From assembly GCA_049517675.1 (NCBI GenBank), contig JBEKRV010000080.1:1-13244 (forward strand): 13,244 nucleotides of DNA, in the 5' to 3' direction. Below are positions 7,486-13,244 of this stretch, in pieces. Below the pieces are notes generated by a model. That model was not told the DNA's origin, did not search any database, and saw nothing but the letters and a program-made list of their open reading frames with translations. Source of the stretch: Bog-756 sp049517675 (GTDB taxonomy: Bacteria; Actinomycetota; Acidimicrobiia; Acidimicrobiales; RAAP-2). The position numbers and the translations under genes were made by a program. The number at the start of each line of letters is the position of its first letter. Position 1 is the first letter of the stretch.

Positions 7486-8444
7486 GCCAGCACCAGGGCG
7501 GACACCACGGCCAGCACGGACAGCACGAAGGCTCCGGCCAGGAGCTCGGGGACCCGGAACAGGCGGAGCTTGGCCACGGCCACCTCGAGGGCGGCGAGCG
7601 CGGCACCGAGCACCGCGACTTTCGCCACCAGGGCCACCAGGGCGACGGCCAGGTGTCCCGGTCCCGGTCGGGCGGCGATCCCCCAGGGCACGAACAGGTC
7701 GACGAAGAGCACCATGAGCACGGCCAGGCGCATGTTCTCCCCCAACTTGACGAGGGCCAGGTCCGAGCCCGCGTACTCGAGGACCATGGCTTCGTGGATC
7801 ATCGTGAGCTCGAGATGGGTGTCGGGGTTGTCGACCGGCAACCGACCGCTCTCGGCGACGATCACGATGATGAACGCGGCCAGGGCGAGCAGGCGTTGCG
7901 GGGTGGCCAGCAGGAGGGGGTGGGCGAGCGACGTGGCGATGATCGTGGGCAGGTTGGACGAGTGCGCCGGCACCGAGAGGGCCAGGATCGACACCAGCAG
8001 CGCCGGTTCGGCCACCGCGCCGATGGTCAGTGCCCGACTTGCCCCCATGCCGCCGAACGCCGTGCCCGTGTCGAGGGCGCCGAGCCCGATGGCGACGGTC
8101 CCGAGGAGGAGCAGGTACACGACGGCGAAGAGGTCGGCACTCCATCCGAGGGCGGGGTCGGTGGCCAGCAGCGGGGCGATGGCGGCAACGACGAGTGTCG
8201 TGCCCACCAGCACCAACGGGGCCAAGGGAAATATCCAGCTGGCGTGCTCCGGCCGGGTCCGTTGACGGTCGGCCAGCTTGCGGAGGTCGAGGAGCGGCTG
8301 GCGCACCGGCGGCCCGATCCGACCTTCGAGCCGGCACCGCACTTTGCGCATGAGCCCGACGAGGAGCGGGCCGCCGACGACGACGCCGATCACCTGGAGC
8401 AGCGAGATCGCCGCCATCGAGGCAACCGACCATCCGGACCTCAC
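7482..8444 (-). CDS. hyfC: HyfC/HycD/NuoH-like membrane subunit
   Basis: A 320-residue protein of the NADH dehydrogenase subunit 1 family. It anchors the peripheral arm to the membrane and is thought to pass conformational or proton signals to the antiporter subunits. The first loop reads LEGRIGPPVRQPLLDLRKL at 39-57. The second conserved loop, ESGRLPVDNPDTHLEL and then MIHEAMVLEYAG, spans 198-226 and holds the acidic cluster typical of HycD, HyfC and NuoH. About eight membrane helices are visible. The start is GTG 8444, which overlaps the hyfB stop (GTGA); the ATG at residue 10 (8417) is an alternative that loses only a short leader. The stop overlaps the hyfE ATG by four bases. It corresponds to Rv0084 (HycD) of M. 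tuberculosis. Confidence 0.94.
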   Translation of the reverse strand: MRSGWSVASMAAISLLQVIGVVVGGPLLVGLMRKVRCRLEGRIGPPVRQPLLDLRKLADRQRTRPEHASWIFPLAPLVLVGTTLVVAAIAPLLATDPALGWSADLFAVVYLLLLGTVAIGLGALDTGTAFGGMGASRALTIGAVAEPALLVSILALSVPAHSSNLPTIIATSLAHPLLLATPQRLLALAAFIIVIVAESGRLPVDNPDTHLELTMIHEAMVLEYAGSDLALVKLGENMRLAVLMVLFVDLFVPWGIAARPGPGHLAVALVALVAKVAVLGAALAALEVAVAKLRLFRVPELLAGAFVLSVLAVVSALVLA

Positions 8445-10444
8445 GCCACCACCACCAGGACGACGACGAGTGCCACCATGCCGAAGGCGAGGTAGCGGTG
8501 CACGCTCCCGTTGGGCACCGTCCTGGCGACCGCGCCCCAGCGCTGCAGCCCACGGTTGGCGGGGTCGTAGAGGCGGCGTTCGAAGGCGTCGTCCAGCGAC
8601 GTGTGGACCGTGGCGGCCTCGACGTAGAAGCGCGACTCCGCCACATGGCTGACGTCGACGTCGCGGGACGGGCTGAGCACGTCCTCGAAGATGCGGGTGA
8701 GGGGCTCCCCGAACGACGTGGCGGTGTACTCCATGGCCGCCGTCTGGGATTCACGACCGCAGCCCCAGGCCTCGGTGACGCGCACAGCTCCGCTCCCGGA
8801 CCACCGGCGGACCAGCGCCACCAGGAGCACCGCTGCGACGAGGACGGCCGCCAATAGTCCGGGGGCCAATTGGTTGTGGGCGCCCGAAAGGTCGAGCTGC
8901 CAACCGCGGGCGAGTGGATCCGGCACCCGACTTCCGGTCAGGCTGCGGGCGGAGTCCGTCACCGCGGGGATGACGAGGAACGGGGCCACACCGAAGACGA
9001 GGCACGACCCGGCGAGGATCCCTCCCCCGATCGACATCGACGGTGCCACGTCGCGGGCCGAGGCCGCCGACCCGGTTCGAGGGAGGCCCAGCAGTCCGAT
9101 GCCGGCGGCCTTCACGAACGTGAATGCCGCCAGTCCGCCGGTCAGGGCCAGCACGCCCACGCCGATGGGCATGGCCACGGCAACGGCCGCATTCTTCGTC
9201 GGCAGGCCGTGCAGCATGCTCTGCAACAGCAGCCACTCACTGACGAATCCGCACACCAGAGGCAGAGCCGCCAGACCCAGGCCGCCGATCAGGAAGATCA
9301 CCCCGGTGACCGGCATCCGCGTCAGCAGCCCACCGAGACTGTCCAGGTCCCGCGTGCCGGTCGCCTGCTGGATCGAGCCGGCGGCGAGGAAGAGGCTCCC
9401 CTTGAACACGGCATGGAAGACCACGTGGAGCAGGGCGGCCACCAGGGCCAGGAGTGCCAGCGCCGGGTGGCCCGTCGAGGCGAACAACCCGGACGCCCCT
9501 ACGCCGAGGAGGACCAGTCCCATGTTGTCGGTCGTCGAGTAGGCGAGCAGGCGCTTGAGATCGCGGCTCGTGGCCGAGTGCAACGCCCCGAAGAGCGCCG
9601 AGAGCGCTCCGACGCCCATGACCAGCAGCCACCACCACGCCGGCCCCCCGTGCAGCAGTCCGTCGCCCACCCGCAGAATGCCGTAGATCCCGAGGTTCAC
9701 CATCGACGCCGACATCAGCGCGGACACCGGCCCGGACGCCTCGGCGTGGGCCCGGGGGAGCCAGACGTGCAGCGGCACCGCACCGGCCTTGGAGGCGAAG
9801 CCGATCAACACGAGCATGAACGCCGTGCTGCGGACCCAGGGACTGAGGTGTCCCGCGGCCAGGGCGATGGCGGCGAACGACTGGCCGTGCGACCGTGTGG
9901 CCAACAGGACCAGGCCGACAAGGACGGTCGCCGCGCCGGCCTGGGTCATCACGGCATACCACTGGCCGGCCGTCTGCACGTCGTGTCGGTACCGGTGGTC
10001 GGCCAGGACGAGCAGGAGCGACGTCACCGCCATCGACTCCCACAGGAAGAGGAAGGTGGTCACATCGGCGGCCGCCGGGACCAGGAGGAGCGTGGCGACG
10101 AAGACCGGCAGGACGGACGAGGCCGTGCGACTCGAGAGTCCGTGACCCTGGTAGCCGAGCCGGTAGACCATGGCACTGGCGCCGACGACGGCCGAAGTGG
10201 CGACGAAGAGCGCGCCGAAGCGGTCGAGACGCAAGGTGAACCCGGAGAGCGGGAGCAGCCGGCCGGTATGGAAGCTGACGGCGTCACCGGTGGCGAGGAC
10301 ATGGACCGCCACGACCAGTGCGAGCCCACAGGCGATCACGGTCAGTCCGGCAGAGACCGCCGCCCTCGATCGCTCGCGCACCACCGCACCGGCCAAGCCG
10401 GCCGCCAGGCCCACGAGCGCGGCCGCCAGGAACAACTCGACCAT
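8441..10444 (-). CDS. hyfB: HyfB-like antiporter-type membrane subunit with C-terminal tail
   Basis: A 667-residue polytopic subunit, close to E. coli HyfB (about 672). The antiporter core has Glu136 in LWESMA, Lys219 in GFASKAGAVPLHVWLPRAHAE, GPVSALMS at 238-245, RDLKRLLAYST at 294-304, and His340/His344 and Lys348 in LLHVVFHAVFKGS. These are the proton-path residues of the family. After the membrane core, from about residue 550, comes the HyfB/HycC-type tail with EAWGCG, MEYTATSF and FYVEAA, closed by one more hydrophobic helix at the end. It is expected to sit distally or next to HyfF in the membrane arm. The ATG at 10444 shares a base with the stop of the small-subunit gene, and the gene ends in a 4-base overlap with hyfC. 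It corresponds to Rv0083. Confidence 0.95.
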   Translation of the reverse strand: MVELFLAAALVGLAAGLAGAVVRERSRAAVSAGLTVIACGLALVVAVHVLATGDAVSFHTGRLLPLSGFTLRLDRFGALFVATSAVVGASAMVYRLGYQGHGLSSRTASSVLPVFVATLLLVPAAADVTTFLFLWESMAVTSLLLVLADHRYRHDVQTAGQWYAVMTQAGAATVLVGLVLLATRSHGQSFAAIALAAGHLSPWVRSTAFMLVLIGFASKAGAVPLHVWLPRAHAEASGPVSALMSASMVNLGIYGILRVGDGLLHGGPAWWWLLVMGVGALSALFGALHSATSRDLKRLLAYSTTDNMGLVLLGVGASGLFASTGHPALALLALVAALLHVVFHAVFKGSLFLAAGSIQQATGTRDLDSLGGLLTRMPVTGVIFLIGGLGLAALPLVCGFVSEWLLLQSMLHGLPTKNAAVAVAMPIGVGVLALTGGLAAFTFVKAAGIGLLGLPRTGSAASARDVAPSMSIGGGILAGSCLVFGVAPFLVIPAVTDSARSLTGSRVPDPLARGWQLDLSGAHNQLAPGLLAAVLVAAVLLVALVRRWSGSGAVRVTEAWGCGRESQTAAMEYTATSFGEPLTRIFEDVLSPSRDVDVSHVAESRFYVEAATVHTSLDDAFERRLYDPANRGLQRWGAVARTVPNGSVHRYLAFGMVALVVVLVVVA

Positions 10445-10932
10445 CAGGTCCCGGCCAGCTTGCGCAGGGCACGGATGATGGTGGCCGGGTCGGGAGGGCA
10501 GCCGGGGATCTCAAGGTCCACCGGGAGCACGTCGCCGACGGGACCTTCGACCCCGTAGGCGCCACGGAACACACCGCAGTCACGCGCACAGTCGCCCAGC
10601 GCGATCACGACACCCGGTTCGGGCACCGCCTCGTAGGTCTTCTGGAGCGGACCGACCATGTTGCGGGTGACCGGTCCGGTCACGAGCAGTCCGTCGCAGT
10701 GCCGGGGCGACGCCTCGAGGCGGATGCCGAACCGCTCGGCGTCGTAGACGGGAGAGAAGATCGAGGCGATCTCCATCTCGCACCCGTTGCACGAGCCGGC
10801 GTCCACGTGGCGCAGTTGGAGTGACCCGCGAAGGCGCGCTGCCGCGCCGGCGATCTGCGGCGTGTCAGCAGCCTCGGCCGGACTCCTGGAGGCCCGGATA
10901 CGCAGGTGCCGCACAAATGTGCCAATCCGCAT
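10444..10932 (-). CDS. hyfI: NuoB/HyfI-like small subunit with [4Fe-4S] cluster motif
   Basis: A 162-residue peripheral subunit of the NuoB family. It carries the proximal (N2-like) [4Fe-4S] cluster and docks on the large subunit. The cluster motif is intact: Cys48 and Cys51 in DAGSCNGCEMEI, Cys115 in GDCARDCG (Cys119 is extra), and Cys145 in PGCPPDP. The spaced CxxC is the hydrogenase-like form rather than the adjacent CC of complex I. First gene of the operon. The start is best placed at ATG 10932. A TTG at 10950 and an ATG at 10944 are in frame but would sit inside the palindrome. No Shine-Dalgarno precedes ATG 10932, so a leaderless or near-leaderless mRNA is possible. It resembles Rv0082, of about 159 residues as I recall it. 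Confidence 0.92.
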   Translation of the reverse strand: MRIGTFVRHLRIRASRSPAEAADTPQIAGAAARLRGSLQLRHVDAGSCNGCEMEIASIFSPVYDAERFGIRLEASPRHCDGLLVTGPVTRNMVGPLQKTYEAVPEPGVVIALGDCARDCGVFRGAYGVEGPVGDVLPVDLEIPGCPPDPATIIRALRKLAGT

Positions 10933-10952
10933 AATTGACAACATTATCAATT
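10933..10952. promoter_or_regulatory. AT-rich 20-bp imperfect palindrome, probable ArsR-type operator of the hyf-like operon
   Basis: The plus strand reads AATTGACAACATTATCAATT. The two 10-base halves are reverse complements at 8 of 10 places, with the outer six bases perfect. The site is strikingly AT-rich in a GC-rich window and directly touches the operon's first ATG at 10932. Size and symmetry suit an ArsR-family dimer, and the only regulator in the window is the ArsR protein at 3368-3685. Binding is inferred, not shown. A second weaker CAATTG-centred symmetry overlaps the right edge (10945-10958). Confidence 0.6.
10943..10948 (-). promoter_or_regulatory. Candidate -10 element inside the palindrome
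   Basis: The minus strand reads GATAAT, five of six matches to the bacterial -10 consensus. No good -35 lies 16-18 bases upstream. Transcription would start about four bases before ATG 10932, which agrees with the missing ribosome-binding site. A repressor on the palindrome would cover this element. Confidence 0.35.
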
Positions 10953-10954
10953 GT

Positions 10955-11114
10955 AATGTCGATCACTACAGAATCTGGACAACTCGCCGCTATCCCTGGC
11001 CCACGGGCTGCGGCGAAAGTCAGGCATTCGAACGGGTCTGAGCAGGGATGATGCACCCTGCCAGTCCTGAGGATCGTCCCTTCCGGGGACTCGAGCCGAT
11101 CCCGCGGGCTCCGT
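10955..11114. other. Intergenic spacer between the operon and the secreted-protein gene, no gene seen
   Basis: The first 30 bases continue the AT-richer promoter zone. The rest is ordinary GC-rich sequence with open frames on both strands but no motifs and weak third-position bias. No terminator or RNA gene is recognisable. Confidence 0.4.
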
Positions 11115-11363
11115 GGCGCCGTCGCCGGAACCTGGAAGCAGATGAACCGGACGATCTCGGCGACGATGACCGATCGAGCAGACCGATCGAGCATCTGCCA
11201 ACTCGGTTCGAAGTCGACCGAGGCCTTCGTCCCGGCACCAGGCGAGGCGTCGGCCAGTCGGTAGGTGCGGGCGCGGCCCTTGCGGCTCGACTCGCCCGAT
11301 CCCCTTCAGGACCCGCGTCGGGCGATCGCCGTGGAACGGGGACCGTCCTCGCGGTCGTGTCAC
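11115..11363 (-). pseudogene. Possible decayed gene remnant on the minus strand
   Basis: Two overlapping minus-strand frames look more coding than their surroundings. In one frame, open after the TGA at 11306-11308, about four of five codons between 11305 and 11115 end in G or C, and it reads GRARTYRLADASPGAGTKAS followed by SWQMLDRSARSVIVAEIV. An RxYRL segment of this type is common in wing regions of small winged-helix regulators. A neighbouring frame covers 11310-11363 (THRVLKGIGRVE-like; here RVLKGIGRVE). A frameshift near 11290-11305 would join them. No start with a ribosome-binding site and no clear end are visible. It may be the broken remains of a regulator gene, or chance. Confidence 0.2.
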
Positions 11364-11454
11364 ACAAACATCACTTGCCGACCACCCGGCACCCGTGCAC
11401 TCTGCGACTATCGGATCGGGGGGCGTTCAGTGGATCGGAGACCCCCCGCATGAC

Positions 11455-11460
11455 GGAGGG
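11455..11460 (+). promoter_or_regulatory. Ribosome-binding site deciding the start of the secreted-protein gene
   Basis: GGAGGG lies seven bases before ATG 11468. A competing ATG at 11450 has GGAG at 11437-11440, nine bases upstream. The stronger site supports 11468. Confidence 0.65.
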
Positions 11461-11467
11461 TCTCGCC

Positions 11468-13129
11468 ATGGACGGGGACGGTTCGAGCCGGTTCCGAGCG
11501 CGGGCACGTGGTCGTCTGCGCCGCGGCGCTGCCCGAGCATCGGGTGCCCTCTGCCTCGTCGCCACATCGGTCGTCTCGGTCATCGGGCTCACCGCCTCCG
11601 TTGCATCCGCCACAGGGACGTCGTACCAGGTGATCACCACCCTCACCGATGGCAATTCGTTCAACGGCAACAATCTCCCGTTCGGTATCTCCACCTCCGG
11701 TGCCACCTCATGGTTGACCAACGAGTTGGACAACTCGGTCACCGAGATCAACGACGCCACGGGAACGTTTGCGAACGGGACTCTGGGCAACAGCACGTTT
11801 CCGGTGGGATCGGGCCCGACTGGCATCTCCTTCGAGGGCACCCACGTCTGGGTGGCCAACCAAGGGGACCACGACGTGACGGAGCTCGACGCCGACGGCT
11901 CCTTTGCCGACGGGACGCTGGCTGCGAGTTCGGTGCCCGTCTTCAGTAACAGCCCGTACGACAACGTTGCTTCGGATGGCACCCACGTCTGGGTGGCCAG
12001 CTCCGACAGCCTCGGACCTGACTGCGGCCCCTACCTCACGGAGCTCGACACCTCGACCGGTACGGCGATCGCCGCGCTGCCGGGCGAGGCGGTCACGTTC
12101 CCCCTGGTCGCCTCGGCCACCGTCGCGCCGACCAAGGGCTCGAGCGCGTGGTTCTCGGCGGAGGGCCTACCCAGCGGTCTCACCCTCGCCGCGGGGACCG
12201 GAACCAAGGCTGACACGGCCACCATCGCCGGGGATGCACCTTCCACACCCGGTGTCTACCGCTTCGACGTCCGGGCGTCGAACGCGTCGGGCGTCCAGAC
12301 GACGCAGGCGATGGGGATCGACGTGTTGGGCTTCACCTCGGGAGCCACGAGCGCGACCTTCACCGTCGGCTCGCACGGCTCGGCCACGGTGGTGGTGATC
12401 ACCCACTCGATGGGGAATTTGGCGATCTCCGCCGGCATTGCCGCGAAGCTGCCCCCGGGGGTGACGTTCACCGACCACGGCGACGGCACCGCGACCATCG
12501 CCGGGACGCCGTCCTCGACAGCCGATCGGAGCGATCCGTACGTGCTCAAGATCACCGCCACCGAAGGGAAGGTGAAGGTGTCGGAGTCGTTCGTGCTCAC
12601 CGTCGATCAGGCAGCGGCCATCTCGACGGCGACACCGTCCGTCACGGTGAAGGCCGGCAAGGCCGTCTCGATCGAGCTCATGACCACCGGATTCCCGGTA
12701 CCGACGGTCGGTCTGGGATCCGGCGCACCGTCATGGCTGACGGCGTCGTCCACGAAGCTCTCCGGCACCACGCCGAACACGGGTGGCTCCTGGACGTTCA
12801 CCGTGAGCGCCTCGAACGGCGTAGGTGGTGCTGCGACCCGGACGGTGACGATCAACGCCCTGGCCATCACCTCGGCCTCCTCGACCACGTTCGTGCACGG
12901 CGAGCCGGGCCAGACGTTCACGGTGACCACGGCGGGTGCACCGCCGGGGAGCACCATGGTCGTCGCGGGCGCGATCGCCGAATGGTACGCATTCCACGAC
13001 AACGGGAACGGGTCCGGCACCATGTCCGGGACGCCACCTGCCGCACAGTCGCGACCGGACAGGTTGACCATCACAGTGACCGCCGGCTCGGTGGTGGTGA
13101 CCCAGAAGTTCACCCTCCGGGTCACCTAG
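11468..13129 (+). CDS. Secreted protein with three propeller-like repeats and four Ig-like (He_PIG-type) repeats
   Basis: A 553-residue exported protein. Residues 1-48 form a signal peptide: an arginine-rich start, a hydrophobic core at about 26-43, and a likely cut after VASA48. Three repeats about 46 residues apart begin near 73, 119 and 166. They share a D/EGTHVWVAN-like strand, VTELD, and FADGTL, as in Vgb/YVTN-type beta-propeller blades, but three blades cannot close a propeller. Four Ig-like repeats follow at about 200-288, 289-381, 382-465 and 466-553, with LPSGLTL, IAGTPS and FDVRASNASG-type motifs of putative Ig domains. There is one cysteine outside the signal, no LPXTG motif and no C-terminal membrane helix, so release or loose surface attachment is likely. 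Adhesion or polymer binding is a guess. The frame is open back to 11048, but that part lacks coding bias. It diverges from the hyf-like operon with no evident functional tie. Confidence 0.85.
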   Translation: MDGDGSSRFRARARGRLRRGAARASGALCLVATSVVSVIGLTASVASATGTSYQVITTLTDGNSFNGNNLPFGISTSGATSWLTNELDNSVTEINDATGTFANGTLGNSTFPVGSGPTGISFEGTHVWVANQGDHDVTELDADGSFADGTLAASSVPVFSNSPYDNVASDGTHVWVASSDSLGPDCGPYLTELDTSTGTAIAALPGEAVTFPLVASATVAPTKGSSAWFSAEGLPSGLTLAAGTGTKADTATIAGDAPSTPGVYRFDVRASNASGVQTTQAMGIDVLGFTSGATSATFTVGSHGSATVVVITHSMGNLAISAGIAAKLPPGVTFTDHGDGTATIAGTPSSTADRSDPYVLKITATEGKVKVSESFVLTVDQAAAISTATPSVTVKAGKAVSIELMTTGFPVPTVGLGSGAPSWLTASSTKLSGTTPNTGGSWTFTVSASNGVGGAATRTVTINALAITSASSTTFVHGEPGQTFTVTTAGAPPGSTMVVAGAIAEWYAFHDNGNGSGTMSGTPPAAQSRPDRLTITVTAGSVVVTQKFTLRVT

Positions 13130-13208
13130 GAGCGTGGGTCAGAACTTGCAATTGACGAAGTAGTCATCTGATTCGCGATTTGGCGGTGGGTCAGCAAGAA
13201 TTCTGGAC
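13130..13208. other. Short AT-richer spacer with a 9-bp direct repeat
   Basis: GTGGGTCAG occurs at 13134-13142 and again at 13186-13194. The sequence between is much less GC-rich than the gene before it. No terminator hairpin is visible after the stop at 13129. The change in composition could mark a promoter region or the edge of an inserted element. Confidence 0.35.
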
Positions 13209-13244
13209 ATGGCAACCGACCCCGCCGAGGACGTGCTGTTCGAG
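13209..13244 (+). CDS. Possible start of a gene cut by the window edge
   Basis: ATG at 13209 opens a frame of twelve codons (MATDPAEDVLFE) to the window end. Eight of the twelve codons end in C or G, including all of the last nine except none that break the trend clearly. No strong ribosome-binding site precedes it. A minus-strand frame ending at 13139 is also open over the same bases and reads ESDDYFVNCKF before its stop, so the coding strand is not settled. Confidence 0.25.
   Translation, partial: MATDPAEDVLFE

Noticed and set aside
7486..8754. Long upstream extension of the HyfE-like frame
   Set aside because: It covers the hyfC-like gene and part of the hyfB-like gene out of frame. The protein from 7485 has exactly the HyfE length.
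8870..10558. Long plus-strand open frame opposite the hyfB-like gene
   Set aside because: It is a GC-rich antisense shadow full of Arg, Gly, His and Gln with no motif, whereas the minus strand encodes a clear antiporter subunit.
3834..10932. A functional NiFe hydrogenase or formate hydrogenlyase
   Set aside because: All four NiFe ligand cysteines are missing from the large subunit and no formate dehydrogenase or hyp gene is present.
3834..10932. A partial respiratory complex I (nuo) operon
   Set aside because: Gene order, the HyfB-type tail, HyfE-like subunit, fused 30/49-kDa subunit and spaced CxxC in the small subunit fit the hydrogenase-4 family instead.
11048..11467. N-terminal extension of the secreted protein from ATG 11048
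   Set aside because: It would put about 140 charged, low-bias residues before a normal signal peptide. ATG 11468 has a good ribosome-binding site directly before the signal peptide.

Overview
The window is GC-rich throughout, with strong G/C preference at third codon positions. Its gene content points to a high-GC actinobacterium. The closest layout I can recall is the Mycobacterium tuberculosis Rv0081-Rv0087 locus. The secreted protein with Ig-like repeats would suit an environmental lineage such as Acidimicrobiia, but that placement is a guess.

Layout. Positions 2-136 hold the C-terminal end of an unidentified gene. Positions 196-2943 (+) encode a complete P3B (MgtA-type) magnesium P-type ATPase. 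A gap of about 420 bp without a supported gene follows. On the minus strand, read from 10932 down to 3834, lies a tightly packed six-gene operon: a NuoB/HyfI-like [4Fe-4S] subunit, a HyfB-like antiporter subunit, a HyfC/NuoH-like subunit, a HyfE-like subunit, a HyfF-like antiporter subunit, and a HycE/NuoCD-like large subunit. All five junctions are 1- or 4-base stop/start overlaps. A cysteine-free ArsR-family regulator (3368-3685) follows on the same strand. Upstream of the operon an AT-rich 20-bp palindrome abuts the first start codon. After a poorly coding stretch with a possible decayed gene comes a divergent gene (11468-13129, +) for a secreted protein with three propeller-like repeats and four Ig-like repeats. 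The last 115 bases hold a composition shift and perhaps the start of another gene.

Main observation. The operon looks like hydrogenase-4 or formate hydrogenlyase, but the large subunit has lost all four cysteines that hold the NiFe centre (Ser221, Thr224, Ser508, Gly511 at the aligned places). The small subunit keeps its [4Fe-4S] cysteines, and the membrane subunits keep the charged residues expected for ion pumping. No ferredoxin-like (HyfA/HyfH) subunit, formate dehydrogenase or hyp maturation gene is present. This matches the 'energy-converting hydrogenase related' (Ehr) complexes of unknown redox chemistry. The ArsR protein resembles Rv0081, a hypoxia-linked regulator, and the palindrome is its most likely target here.
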